Part shown: piece after piece, positions 20,441-30,210 of the stretch
Numbering within the stretch: the stretch's first letter is position 1
How the letters are laid out: each line of letters opens with the position of its first letter
Assembly: GCF_009671205.1 (NCBI RefSeq)
Contig: NZ_CP045309.1
Coordinates: 2,976,001-3,040,000 of the forward strand
DNA length: 64,000 nucleotides
Direction of reading: 5' to 3'
DNA from: Micromonospora terminaliae
GTDB lineage: Bacteria > Actinomycetota > Actinomycetes > Mycobacteriales > Micromonosporaceae
Translations under genes and position numbers: made by a program
Notes under the pieces: generated by a model
What the model saw: the letters and a program-made list of their open reading frames with translations, nothing else
The model's database searches: none
Told to the model about the DNA's origin: nothing

Positions 20441-20458
20441 CGTGACGGCGAGGTGACA
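20441..20458. promoter_or_regulatory. Heptamer pair upstream of second cyclase gene
   Basis: CGTGACG (20441-20447) and GGTGACA (20452-20458) lie at 11-bp pitch, 82 bp before the second TcmI-type cyclase start. On the reverse strand they read TGTCACC/CGTCACG, close to the heptamers at 19262-19279. This would be consistent with shared SARP control. Confidence 0.4.
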
Positions 20459-20539
20459 GCCGACCCGCGAGGGTGTGCCCCACGGTGGCCGACACCCTGG
20501 GCCGGGGTCGGCGCATCACCAGCGGCGAGAGGGGTCCCG

Positions 20540-20887
20540 ATGAGTCGACTGTTGGTCGTCAGCCGGATCGTGCCGGGGGCGCAGGGCCGGGTGGCCCAGA
20601 TCTTCGCCGAGTCCGACGCCACCGAACTGCCACGGCTCACCGGGATCCGGCACCGGTCGCTGTACTACCTGCACGACCTGTGCGTGCACCTCATGGAGAC
20701 GGTGGACGTCGACCCGGACCTGGCCGCCGAGGTCCGCAGCAACCCGCTCTACCAGCAGGTCAACGAACGGCTGTCGGCGCACACGTCGCCGTACCTGCCG
20801 ACCTGGCGCTCCCCCCGCGACGCCGTGGCCGGCTGCTTCTACAGCTGGGACGCCGTCGACCTGCCCGCGCCGCGCCGGCCCTGCTGA
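20540..20887 (+). CDS. TcmI-type polyketide cyclase (second copy)
   Basis: A 115-aa paralogue of the protein at 18781-19143. It has the same core: AQIFAESDATELPRLTGIRHRSLYYLHDL, with [21 protein letters not shown] at the end. ATG 20540 follows GAGAGGGG, a good RBS; longer in-frame upstream sequence is not conserved between the copies. Two cyclases of this family in one cluster suggest two late ring closures of a pentangular-type product, or a duplication. It follows the SARP gene and is ended by a strong hairpin. Confidence 0.9.
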   Translation: MSRLLVVSRIVPGAQGRVAQIFAESDATELPRLTGIRHRSLYYLHDLCVHLMETVDVDPDLAAEVRSNPLYQQVNERLSAHTSPYLPTWRSPRDAVAGCFYSWDAVDLPAPRRPC

Positions 20888-20904
20888 GCGTTCCCGCCAA
20901 GACC

Positions 20905-20949
20905 GGGGCGCCCCGGACCCTCGAACGGCACCAGGGTCCGGGGCGTCCC
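20905..20949 (+). terminator. Strong hairpin terminator after cyclase gene
   Basis: A 17-bp stem (one G-T pair), arms 20905-20921 and 20933-20949, 11-nt loop, 17 bp after the stop. No U-run, as is common in actinomycetes. It marks the right edge of the polyketide cluster. Confidence 0.8.
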
Positions 20950-21119
20950 TTCACGCCCGCCGTGGCACACGCTCGGTCATCCCGCGGCCACCGGCCGGCA
21001 CCGCCCGTCCCACCGGCGGCGCTCCGCCGCCCACCTCCCTGTCGCCCCGCGCGTACGTGTGCGAAGCTGCCCCCGGATTTTTCGCGATTGTCGTGCACAT
21101 ACATAGGAGGAGGTTGGCC

Positions 21120-21998
21120 ATGCCGTCGAGCTTCGGGCAGTGGCTGGTCGTGATCCTGGCCCTGCTGGTGGGCCTGGGCATCGGGTGGGTGGTGATCGGC
21201 CGTCGCAACGCCGGCACGCCCACGGTGGAGGGTGCCGCCACCCCGGCGCCCGAGGTGACCGCGACGGTCGACCAGGAACGGCCGGAGGCCGTGGTCGACG
21301 AGGTGCCGCCGCCCGCCGCGGTGACCGAGGAGCCGGCTCCGGTGGAGCAGGAACCCGCCCCGGCCGCCGCCGCGCTGGCCGCCCAGGCCACCACCCTGCC
21401 GTCGGCCGAGCCGGCGACGGTCGCCGAGCCGGCCGCGTCCGACGAGGAGCCGGTCCGCGCGGTGGCGGCCGAGGACGCGCAGCCCGCCACCGTGGCGGGC
21501 ACCGATCCGGTGACCGAGGAGGCCGAGCCGGCCCGCACCACGCCGGAGCCGGTGGCCGTGGCCGAGGAGCCGGTCGCCGCGACCGAGCCGGTACCGGCCG
21601 CCGAGCCGGTGGCCGTGCCGGCCGAGCCGGTGGCCGACGCGGAGCCGGTGGCCGACGCGGAGCCGGTGGCCGACGCGGAGCCGGTAGCGCCGGTGGCGGT
21701 GCCCGCGCCGCGTGCCGCGGTCGAGGACGCCGCTCCGGCCCAGGTGGACGCCGCCGACGACTTCCGGCGGATCCAGGGCATCGGGCCGAAGCTGGCCGCC
21801 GCCCTCCAGGCCGCCGGCATCCGCACCTACCAGCAGCTCAGCGAGCTGGACGAGGTGGCGCTGCGGGAGGCCGTCAAGGCCGCCGGCCTGCGCGCCGCCC
21901 CGGGCCTGGCGACCTGGTCGCAGCAGGCGAAGGTGCTGGCCGGTGCCCGCGCCGACGCCGAGCGGGTGCTGCCGGCCGGCACCGGCGAGGACGCCTGA
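21120..21998 (+). CDS. Membrane-anchored helix-hairpin-helix protein
   Basis: A 292-aa protein starting at ATG 21120 behind AGGAGG. Residues ~5-27 form one transmembrane helix (WLVVILALLVGLGIGWVVI). Residues ~30-220 are a low-complexity Ala/Pro/Glu/Val linker. The C-terminal ~70 residues carry a helix-hairpin-helix motif (DDFRRIQGIGPKLAAALQAAGI), as in DUF4332/HhH proteins with a putative DNA or protein binding role. The linker includes a perfect threefold 18-bp repeat (EPVADA) at ~21,629-21,682. It forms a single-gene unit ended by a 16-bp hairpin. Function unknown. Confidence 0.75.
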   Translation: MPSSFGQWLVVILALLVGLGIGWVVIGRRNAGTPTVEGAATPAPEVTATVDQERPEAVVDEVPPPAAVTEEPAPVEQEPAPAAAALAAQATTLPSAEPATVAEPAASDEEPVRAVAAEDAQPATVAGTDPVTEEAEPARTTPEPVAVAEEPVAATEPVPAAEPVAVPAEPVADAEPVADAEPVADAEPVAPVAVPAPRAAVEDAAPAQVDAADDFRRIQGIGPKLAAALQAAGIRTYQQLSELDEVALREAVKAAGLRAAPGLATWSQQAKVLAGARADAERVLPAGTGEDA

Positions 21999-22009
21999 CC
22001 CGACACTCC

Positions 22010-22044
22010 CGGGCCGGTGGTGACCGTCGGTCACCACCGGCCCG
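22010..22044 (+). terminator. Perfect hairpin terminator
   Basis: 16-bp perfect stem with a 3-nt loop (22026-22028), 12 bp after the HhH gene stop. Confidence 0.85.
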
Positions 22045-22215
22045 CACCGTGTCCGGCGGCCGTCGGCCCGGCCGATCCGGCCGACCACCGCCGACGACCG
22101 CACCTCGGACGAGCGCGAATGCCCGAAACCCGGCACGGGTCCCGGCGGGCGTCGCTACGGTCGGTGCAGGGCCGGACGGCCCGCCGCGCCGATCCCGCCA
22201 CCGCAGGAGCACCTC

Positions 22216-23418
22216 GTGCCCACCGCCACGCCGGAGCAGCCCGCCGAGCGGCGACCCCCGGTGCGCGATCCCGAGGCACCGCGCCGGGTCACCCTGCTGG
22301 AGCTCTTCTTCGACCTGGTGTACGTGGTCGCGCTCTCCCTGATCTCCCGTGGGCTGATCCACGAACTCAACTGGGAGCGGGCCTTCCAGTCGCTGATCAT
22401 GCTGATGGCCCTGTGGTGGACCTGGGCGATCACCACCCTGGTCACCGACCTGTACGACCCCCAACGCTCCGAGATCAAGCTGCTGATCATCGCGGTCATG
22501 TTCGGAGCCCTGCTGATGACCACCGCCATCCCGGAGGCCTTCGGCGCCCGCGGGCTGGTCTTCGCCGGGACGTACGTGGCGATCCATCTCGGACGCGGGC
22601 TGTTCCTCATGCCGACGGTCCGCCGCCACCGGCAGACCCAGCGCCGGGCGGCCCGCATCTTCACCTGGTTCACGATCTCCGCGATCCCCTGGATCATCGG
22701 CGCCATGGTGAGCGGACACGCCCGCGAGAGCCTCTGGGCGCTGGCCCTCGGCATCGACTACCTCGGGTTCCGGCTCGCGTACCCGGTGCCCGGGCTCGGG
22801 GTCGTGCCGGACGCCCAGCGCAACGTCACGGCCGAGCATCTCTCCGAGCGCTACCAGCAGTTCTTCATCATCGCGCTGGGCGACGCCATCCTGGTCACCG
22901 GCACGGTCTTCAGCCTGCACCACTCCGAGACGGAGAACATCGGCGCCTTCGCCATCGCGTTCGCCACCACGCTGCTGCTCTGGCGGATCTACGTGCACAA
23001 GTCCGGGGAGCTGCTGCCGCACGCCATCGCCATGTCGAAACAGCCGAGCAAGTTCCTGAACTCCGCCCCCTACACCCACCTGCTCATGGTGGCCGGGGTG
23101 GTGACCACCGCGTCCGGCTTCGACCTGGTGCTGCTCGAACCGACCGGGCGGACGCCGCCGGCCTGGCTGGCGGTCATCCTCGGCGGGCCGGCGCTGTTCC
23201 TGGCCGGTCGCGCCGCCTTCGAGTTCGAGGTGTTCAGCCGGGTGTCGCGCTCGCGCCCCGGCGGCGTACTGGCGCTGCTCACCATCGCGCCCGGCCTGCT
23301 GTTCCTCGCCCCGGTCTACGCCGCCCTCGGAGCGATGCTGGTGCTGGCCGGGGTGGCCGTCGCCGACCACCTGCGCAGCCGGGGCCGGCCGCCGGAAGAC
23401 CCGGCACCGCCGCACTGA
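22216..23418 (+). CDS. ltrA: Low temperature requirement A (LtrA) family membrane protein
   Basis: A 400-aa polytopic membrane protein. The N-terminal signature VTLLELFFDLVYVVAL and the later ERYQQFFIIALGDAIL segment identify the LtrA family. About 10-12 hydrophobic helices are visible. LtrA was named from cold-sensitive Listeria mutants; its biochemical role is unknown. The start is GTG 22216 with AGGAG upstream. The gene stands alone between two terminators. Confidence 0.85.
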   Translation: MPTATPEQPAERRPPVRDPEAPRRVTLLELFFDLVYVVALSLISRGLIHELNWERAFQSLIMLMALWWTWAITTLVTDLYDPQRSEIKLLIIAVMFGALLMTTAIPEAFGARGLVFAGTYVAIHLGRGLFLMPTVRRHRQTQRRAARIFTWFTISAIPWIIGAMVSGHARESLWALALGIDYLGFRLAYPVPGLGVVPDAQRNVTAEHLSERYQQFFIIALGDAILVTGTVFSLHHSETENIGAFAIAFATTLLLWRIYVHKSGELLPHAIAMSKQPSKFLNSAPYTHLLMVAGVVTTASGFDLVLLEPTGRTPPAWLAVILGGPALFLAGRAAFEFEVFSRVSRSRPGGVLALLTIAPGLLFLAPVYAALGAMLVLAGVAVADHLRSRGRPPEDPAPPH

Positions 23419-23537
23419 ACCGGGCCCCGGATGGTCGGAATCGGCCGCGCCGCACCGGCCACGCCGTTTGACCGATCACCCGATCTGGGTACATGGCCTC
23501 CACCTCGAAACCACCACAACCCCAGTGGAGGCAACCC

Positions 23538-23744
23538 ATGCGCGGCACCTCGATACTCGGCGTCCTCGTCGTCATCTGGCTCATCATCGGCGCGATCGCC
23601 GCCGGTCAGCGCGGCTACTACAGCAACGACGACACCAACTGCGCCGAGGCCGGCACCATCCTCGTCACCATCGTGGCCGGCCCCCTGAACTACATCGGCG
23701 CGAACCCCAAGGTGGACTGCAAGCTCCCCGAGCCGTCCAAGTAG
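23538..23744 (+). CDS. Small membrane protein, unknown function
   Basis: A 68-aa protein with an N-terminal hydrophobic helix (SILGVLVVIWLIIGAIAAG), a polar segment (QRGYYSNDDTNCAEAG), a second hydrophobic stretch (TILVTIVAGPLNYIG) and a polar tail with a second Cys (VDCKLPEPSK). The two Cys could form a disulfide outside the membrane. ATG 23538 follows GTGGAGG; an in-frame ATG at 23493 lacks an RBS. A possible promoter (TTGACC at 23468, TACATG at 23490) lies upstream. The family is not one I can name. Confidence 0.65.
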   Translation: MRGTSILGVLVVIWLIIGAIAAGQRGYYSNDDTNCAEAGTILVTIVAGPLNYIGANPKVDCKLPEPSK

Positions 23745-23766
23745 GCCCGACCCCTTCCCCACCCCC

Positions 23767-23798
23767 GGCCCGCGCCCCGCTCCCCCGCGGCGCGGGCC
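23767..23798 (+). terminator. Hairpin terminator after small membrane protein
   Basis: 10-bp perfect stem (GGCCCGCGCC/GGCGCGGGCC), 12-nt loop, 23 bp after the stop. Confidence 0.7.
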
Positions 23799-23933
23799 TC
23801 TCCGTGCCCGGGCGTGCGCGGTCACCACCCGTAGGCCGTCCTAGGAGGCTGGGCTCCTCACCCCGTGGCGTTTGTCGGCCCGCCCGGCGGGAAGGGCAGC
23901 GGTCCAGCCGCGCAGGGACGGGAGACCAGGGCG

Positions 23934-24893
23934 ATGCAGATCGGCTACAAGCTGGCCTCGGAGGCCTTCGGCCCGCAGGAACTCATCCGGCAGGCGGTGC
24001 GCGCGGAACAGGCCGGCTTCGACTTCGTCGAGATGAGCGACCACTACCACCCCTGGCTGGAGGTGCAGGGGCACTCCTGCTTCACCTGGAGCGCGCTCGC
24101 CGCCATCGCGGCGAAGACCAGCACGCTCGGCCTGGCCACCGGGGTCACCTGCCCCTCGGTCCGCTACCACCCGGCGATCATCGCCCAGGCCGCGGCCACC
24201 CTGGCGCTGATCTCCGACGGGCGGTTCACCCTGGGTGTGGGCGCCGGCGAGCGCCTCAACGAGCACGTGGTCGGGCAGGGCTTCCCGAGCGTTCGCGGCC
24301 GGCACGAACGGCTGCGCGAGGCCCTGGAGATCATCCGGCTGCTCTGGCAGGGCGGCTACCAGTCGTACGAGGGCCGGCACCTCCAGCTGGAGGACGCCCG
24401 GGTGTGGGACCTGCCCGAGACACCGCCGGTGATCGCCGTGGCGGCCAGCGGGCGGTCCTCCGCCGCGACGGCCGCCGAGCTGGGCGACGGCCTGTTCGCC
24501 ACCGAGCCGAAGTCGTCGATCGTGGCGCACTACCGGGAGGCCGGTGGGCAGGGCCCCCGCTACGCCGAGGTGCCGATGGCCTGGGCGTCCGACGAGGAGC
24601 AGGCGGTCCGGGCGGCCAGGGAGACCAGCCGGTGGGCGGTCACCGGGTGGAAGGTGATGAGCGAGCTCCCCAACCCGGTGAACTTCGACGCGGCGACGGT
24701 CTGGGTGGAGGACCAGCACATCCGGCAGCAGTTCTCGGTCGGGCCGGACCCGGAGCCGCACCTGGCGAAGGCCCAGGCGTACGTCGAGGCCGGCTTCGAC
24801 CACGTCGTGCTCCAGAACGCCGGCCCGGACCCGGACGGCTTCCTCGACTTCTGCGCCGGCGGCTTCGTCGACCGGGTACGCGCACTCGGCTGA
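23934..24893 (+). CDS. F420-dependent LLM-class oxidoreductase (glucose-6-phosphate dehydrogenase-like)
   Basis: A 319-aa TIM-barrel flavin/F420 enzyme. Compared with mycobacterial FGD it keeps SDHYHPWLEVQGH (SDH and W of the F420/active site), LGVGAGERLNE (Glu) and the HERLREALEIIRLLW helix. The closest known family is F420-dependent G6PDH-like (TIGR03557), but phosphate-binding residues cannot be verified, so the substrate is open. The ATG at 23934 matches the FGD N-terminus (MQIGYKLASEAF); the 23-codon upstream extension is not typical. Convergent with the permease gene. Confidence 0.8.
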   Translation: MQIGYKLASEAFGPQELIRQAVRAEQAGFDFVEMSDHYHPWLEVQGHSCFTWSALAAIAAKTSTLGLATGVTCPSVRYHPAIIAQAAATLALISDGRFTLGVGAGERLNEHVVGQGFPSVRGRHERLREALEIIRLLWQGGYQSYEGRHLQLEDARVWDLPETPPVIAVAASGRSSAATAAELGDGLFATEPKSSIVAHYREAGGQGPRYAEVPMAWASDEEQAVRAARETSRWAVTGWKVMSELPNPVNFDAATVWVEDQHIRQQFSVGPDPEPHLAKAQAYVEAGFDHVVLQNAGPDPDGFLDFCAGGFVDRVRALG

Positions 24894-24991
24894 TCGGGGC
24901 GCCGGTAGCCGGGCGCAGCCCGGTGCGGGTGGCGGTCGGCGTACCCCTGGAGCCGGTGGACCGGGGCGGGGCCGGCGGCCCGCGGCGGCGC

Positions 24992-27094
<2,103 letters not shown>

Positions 27095-27178
27095 GTGCAC
27101 CCCTTCAGGCCCTGAAACCGACGGTAGGCGGTACCCGGGGCGCGGCCCGCCGGAACCGGGCAAGCGGAGAAAAGCTGA

Positions 27179-27580
27179 TCAGGGCGGGGTGACCAGGGCG
27201 TCGCGCAGCGCCTCCGGGTCGGTCACCGTCACCGTGACGGCCGGGTGGCGCGGCCACGGGCCGGGGACGAGCGCCGGCACGGGCGTGGCGAACCGGAGAC
27301 AGGCCCCGGCGGTCACGCCGGTGCCGAAGGTGACCCCGCCGTCGGCCAGGGACAGGTGCGGCCCGACCGCCCGCCACCAGCGGTACGGGCCGCCGAGCTC
27401 GACACCGGTGACGTTGCCCCGGGCGGTGCGCAGCAGCCAGGGGCCGAACCGCACGGTCAACTCGTCCCGGCCCAGCTCGACCCGGGCGGTCTCCGGGCGC
27501 ACCCCGATCAGGGCCAGCGGCAGCCGGAAGGCCCGGTCGAACCGGAAGGCGAAGCGGCGGACCGGCTCGGTGTGCGGCAT
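27179..27580 (-). CDS. Conserved actinobacterial hypothetical protein
   Basis: A 133-aa soluble protein, probably mostly beta-strand: RRFAFRFDRAFRLPLALIG, WLLRTARGNVTGVELGGPYRW, LSLADGGVTFGTG. The arrangement resembles small proteins of unknown function widespread in actinomycetes. No catalytic motif is visible. The coding frame is supported by codon-position GC bias and a compact domain. It is preceded by a GC-rich gap with the DLH terminator. Confidence 0.6.
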   Translation of the reverse strand: MPHTEPVRRFAFRFDRAFRLPLALIGVRPETARVELGRDELTVRFGPWLLRTARGNVTGVELGGPYRWWRAVGPHLSLADGGVTFGTGVTAGACLRFATPVPALVPGPWPRHPAVTVTVTDPEALRDALVTPP

Positions 27581-27661
27581 GGCCGCCGGGTACCCGGTCG
27601 GGCCGGGCCGACACGCGCCGGCGTCAGCCGGGACCGGCCCAGCCGCTCCCCCGGCGGCCGC

Positions 27662-27693
27662 GACCGGGCGGCGCCTCCCGACGCCGCCCGGTC
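27662..27693 (-). terminator. Hairpin terminator of the secreted hydrolase gene
   Basis: 12-bp perfect stem (arms 27662-27673, 27682-27693), 8-nt loop, 17 bp past the stop at 27710 on the minus strand. Confidence 0.75.
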
Positions 27694-27709
27694 CCGTGGA
27701 GCCCTCGGG

Positions 27710-28576
27710 TCATCCGCGCAGCCCCAGGCGGCCGGCCAGCCAGCCGAGCCGGTCGTCCCGGGTGCGGGCGGCACCCAGGTCGTGCTCCTCGTCGGGGTAC
27801 AGCGACACCTTTGCCTGCGGTGCCGCGGCCGCGAAGGCGGCGCGGGTTCCGGCGCCGACGAAGCGGTCCGCGCCGGCGAACTGGAGGTACGCCCCGGCGC
27901 CGAGCCGCCCCACGAGGTCCACCGGGTCCAGGCCGGCGAAGACCGCCCGGTAGGCCTCCTTCTCCCCCGCCGGCAGCTGGAGCCAGTAGCGGTCGAACCA
28001 GTTGGCCCAGGTCGCGTCCGGTGCGAGCAGCACGGCGGTGCGCAGCCCCGGCTCACGGGCGGTCAGGTCCACGGCGTACATGGCGCCGTAGTCGTGGCCG
28101 ACCACCGCGGTGCGGGTCCGCTCCACGCCCGGCTCGGCGAGCAACCGCCGGTACGCCGCCCGCACCGCGTCGACCTGGGCGGTGACGGCGGCACGGTCGC
28201 GGGCGTCCCCGACCGGGTCACCGGCCCACGGGAAGGTGAGCTGGGGCAGCACGGACACCACGCCCCGGCCGGCCAGGGCGGTCGCCTCGGCCAGGAACTC
28301 GCTGCGGTCCTGGCTGGCCCGGCCCGGCTCGAACCAGTGCAGGTCCAGCACCCCGGCCAGCCCGCCGCCGGCGCGCTGCGGCCGGACCAGCCAGGCCCGG
28401 ACGGCCGGCTGGCCGGCGACCGGGATCTCGATGTCGCGTACCACCGTGGGCGCCGCGTGGCCCGCGGCCGCCGGGGCCGGCTCGGCGGGTGCCTCCGCCT
28501 GGGCGCCGCCGCCACCGGCGAGCGCGCCGGCGACCAGCAGCGCGGCCACGGACACGAGGACGGGAAGACGTCGCAT
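27710..28576 (-). CDS. Secreted dienelactone-hydrolase-like alpha/beta hydrolase
   Basis: A 288-aa protein with an N-terminal signal peptide (MRRLPVLVSVAALLVAGALA, cleavage near AQA-EA). The alpha/beta hydrolase core includes VVGHDYGAMYAVDL, where the nucleophile position is Asp (D162) instead of Ser/Cys. D237 (FAGADRF) and H265 (DEEHDL) complete the triad. GxDxG elbows occur in epoxide hydrolases and haloalkane dehalogenases. GGAGGTGG provides a strong RBS. It diverges from the CGNR regulator across an A/T-rich, repeat-containing intergenic region that may control it. Substrate unknown. Confidence 0.75.
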   Translation of the reverse strand: MRRLPVLVSVAALLVAGALAGGGGAQAEAPAEPAPAAAGHAAPTVVRDIEIPVAGQPAVRAWLVRPQRAGGGLAGVLDLHWFEPGRASQDRSEFLAEATALAGRGVVSVLPQLTFPWAGDPVGDARDRAAVTAQVDAVRAAYRRLLAEPGVERTRTAVVGHDYGAMYAVDLTAREPGLRTAVLLAPDATWANWFDRYWLQLPAGEKEAYRAVFAGLDPVDLVGRLGAGAYLQFAGADRFVGAGTRAAFAAAAPQAKVSLYPDEEHDLGAARTRDDRLGWLAGRLGLRG

Positions 28577-28591
28577 GTGCCACCTCCATAA

Positions 28592-28615
28592 GTTTTTAAC
28601 TGCGTTTTACAACTG
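28592..28615. promoter_or_regulatory. A/T-rich direct repeat, candidate operator between hydrolase and CGNR regulator
   Basis: GTTTTTAACTG (28592-28602) and GTTTTACAACTG (28604-28615) form an imperfect direct repeat, each with inner dyad symmetry. This A/T block is exceptional in the surrounding ~72% GC sequence and sits at the divergent promoters. Confidence 0.5.
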
Positions 28616-28699
28616 ACGACGCTAGGATGGCGGGCGGCGATCGGTCAAGTGCGGAGGGACGGCGGGCGTGTCGGCAACCGGACGACGGAAGAGGCGCGG

Positions 28700-29248
28700 A
28701 TGAGCGCGGTGCCGCCCCTGGAGCCGGCGCTGCGCCTGGCCGTCACGCTGCTGCACAGCTACTGGGTGCTCCAGGACCCGGCCGACCAGCTCTCGGTCGC
28801 CCGGCTCCGGGCCGCCGCCCGGGAGGTCGGCCTCGCCGAGGCCGCCGAGCCGCTCACCGAGGCCGACCTGCCCCGGCTGCGCGAGCTGCGCGACCGGCTC
28901 CACGGGGTCTTCGCCGCGCCCGACCCGGCCGCCCGCGTGGCCACGCTCAACGAGGTGCTGGCCGAGGTGAGCGCCGGCACGGCGGTCGAGGCCGGCCCCG
29001 ACGGCACACTGCGGCTCGCCCCGCTGCCCCGGCCCGGCCCGGTCGGGCCGTTCGCGGCGCTGGTCACCGGGGCCCTCGCCCGCGCCGCCGCGACCGGCGG
29101 GGCGGAACGTTTCGGCGTGTGCGCGGCCGACGGGTGCGACGCGCCCTATCTGGACCGGACCCGGGCCGGCCGGCAGCGCTACTGCTGCGAGCTGTGCAAC
29201 AACCGGGCCGCCGCGGCGGCGTACCGGGGGCGGTCCCGGCGCGGCTGA
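28700..29248 (+). CDS. CGNR zinc-finger / ABATE-domain transcriptional regulator
   Basis: A 182-aa protein. The N-terminal ABATE-type domain (LHSYWVLQDPADQLSVARLRAA) is followed by a C-terminal CGNR-like zinc finger CAADGCDAPYLD...RYCCELCNNRAAAAAYR, with CNNR replacing the usual CGNR. Such proteins are predicted DNA-binding regulators. ATG 28700 was chosen because it starts the conserved domain and has a purine-rich leader. It faces the secreted hydrolase, so it probably regulates that gene or itself. Confidence 0.8.
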   Translation: MSAVPPLEPALRLAVTLLHSYWVLQDPADQLSVARLRAAAREVGLAEAAEPLTEADLPRLRELRDRLHGVFAAPDPAARVATLNEVLAEVSAGTAVEAGPDGTLRLAPLPRPGPVGPFAALVTGALARAAATGGAERFGVCAADGCDAPYLDRTRAGRQRYCCELCNNRAAAAAYRGRSRRG

Positions 29249-29274
29249 CGCGGTCACGTCGCGTGACGGACGGC

Positions 29275-29316
29275 GTCCCCGCGTCCCGCGCCGGGCGACG
29301 CCAGGGACGCGGGGAC
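29275..29316. terminator. Bidirectional hairpin terminator
   Basis: 13-bp perfect stem (29275-29287 with 29304-29316), 16-nt loop, between two convergent genes. A smaller TCACG/CGTGA hairpin lies just before it. Confidence 0.8.
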
Positions 29317-29328
29317 CCCCCGTCCCGG

Positions 29329-30099
29329 CTACTGGAGGAACGCCCCCAGGGGCGAGAGCAGCAGCCGGCCGAGCAGTGCGGCGTTGTCGTCCAGCCGCAT
29401 CCGCTCACACTCGCGGGCGTCCGGGTCGTGCCGGCAGCGCCAGATCTTCTGCGCGTTGCGCCAGGCCACGTTCCGCGTGTACTCGACCAGTTCGCCCTGG
29501 TACCAGTCGTCGATGTCGCCGTTCACCATGTCGATCATCAGCTGCCAGTGGTCCAGGTAACCGCGGCGCAGCTCCGGGATCCGCTCGGCGAAGATCTTGT
29601 TGATCTCCAGGTAGTCGTGGTGCTGGTCGCTCTCGTCGATCGGCTCCGAGTCCAGGCTGTCGAAGGTGGTCACCAGGGCGAACGGCAGGTCGTAGTTGAT
29701 GTGGGCGTTCACCCCGGCGGCGGCCGACGGCAGCGGCCGGGCGTCCGGGCCGCGCATCCGCTGGAACAGGCACGACCACGCCTTCGGGGTGCTCGGGTGG
29801 GAGTCGGTCCAGAACCGGAGCGCGTCGAAGTAGCGGGTGGCGAACTCCACGTCGAGCCGGGCCAGGAAGGTCGGGTCGGTGAAGCGGTCGTCGTACAGCC
29901 CCTCGAGGACCGTCGAGGTGATGACCAGGTAGAGCTTGTTGAAGTCCGCGAGGGGGCAGCTCTCCTCCAGCGGAGGCAGCCGGACCAGCAGGTCCTGCAG
30001 CTTCGTGAGGTGGTCGACGACCGCCGGCACGTCGGCGGGGTGGTCCGCGAGCAGCCCCACGATGTCCTGGTGCACGGGACCCCAGACCGGTTCGGTCAT
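29329..30099 (-). CDS. DUF5995 family protein
   Basis: A 256-aa soluble, mostly helical protein with FNKLYLVITSTVLEG, ARLDVEFATRYFDALRFW, GVNAHINYDLPFALV and NVAWRNAQKIWRCR. The pattern fits DUF5995, a bacterial family of unknown function; conserved His, Asp and Trp (VNAHINYDLP) suggest a metal or small-molecule site. ATG 30099 has an excellent GGAGGAGAG RBS. It stands downstream of the LAL regulator but is separated from it by a hairpin, so it probably has its own promoter. Confidence 0.75.
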   Translation of the reverse strand: MTEPVWGPVHQDIVGLLADHPADVPAVVDHLTKLQDLLVRLPPLEESCPLADFNKLYLVITSTVLEGLYDDRFTDPTFLARLDVEFATRYFDALRFWTDSHPSTPKAWSCLFQRMRGPDARPLPSAAAGVNAHINYDLPFALVTTFDSLDSEPIDESDQHHDYLEINKIFAERIPELRRGYLDHWQLMIDMVNGDIDDWYQGELVEYTRNVAWRNAQKIWRCRHDPDARECERMRLDDNAALLGRLLLSPLGAFLQ

Positions 30100-30165
30100 C
30101 TCTCCTCCACAGTGGTCGGCGCCCCCCACGACGCCACCCGGTGACGCTGGACAGCCTTCCAGCGG

Positions 30166-30209
30166 CGTACGCCGGCCGGATCAGTAGAACGACGTATTGC
30201 CGGCGTACG
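30166..30209 (-). terminator. Hairpin terminator of the LAL regulator gene
   Basis: 11-bp perfect stem (CGTACGCCGGC 30166-30176; GCCGGCGTACG 30199-30209), 22-nt loop, starting directly after the LAL stop codon. Could alternatively be an operator for the DUF5995 gene. Confidence 0.55.
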
Positions 30210-30210
30210 G

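Noticed and set aside
24894..24991. CCGGGC-GCA-GCCCGG hairpin between the F420 enzyme and APC permease genes
   Set aside because: The stem is only 6 bp in GC-rich DNA, where such hairpins occur by chance, so I did not list it as a terminator.
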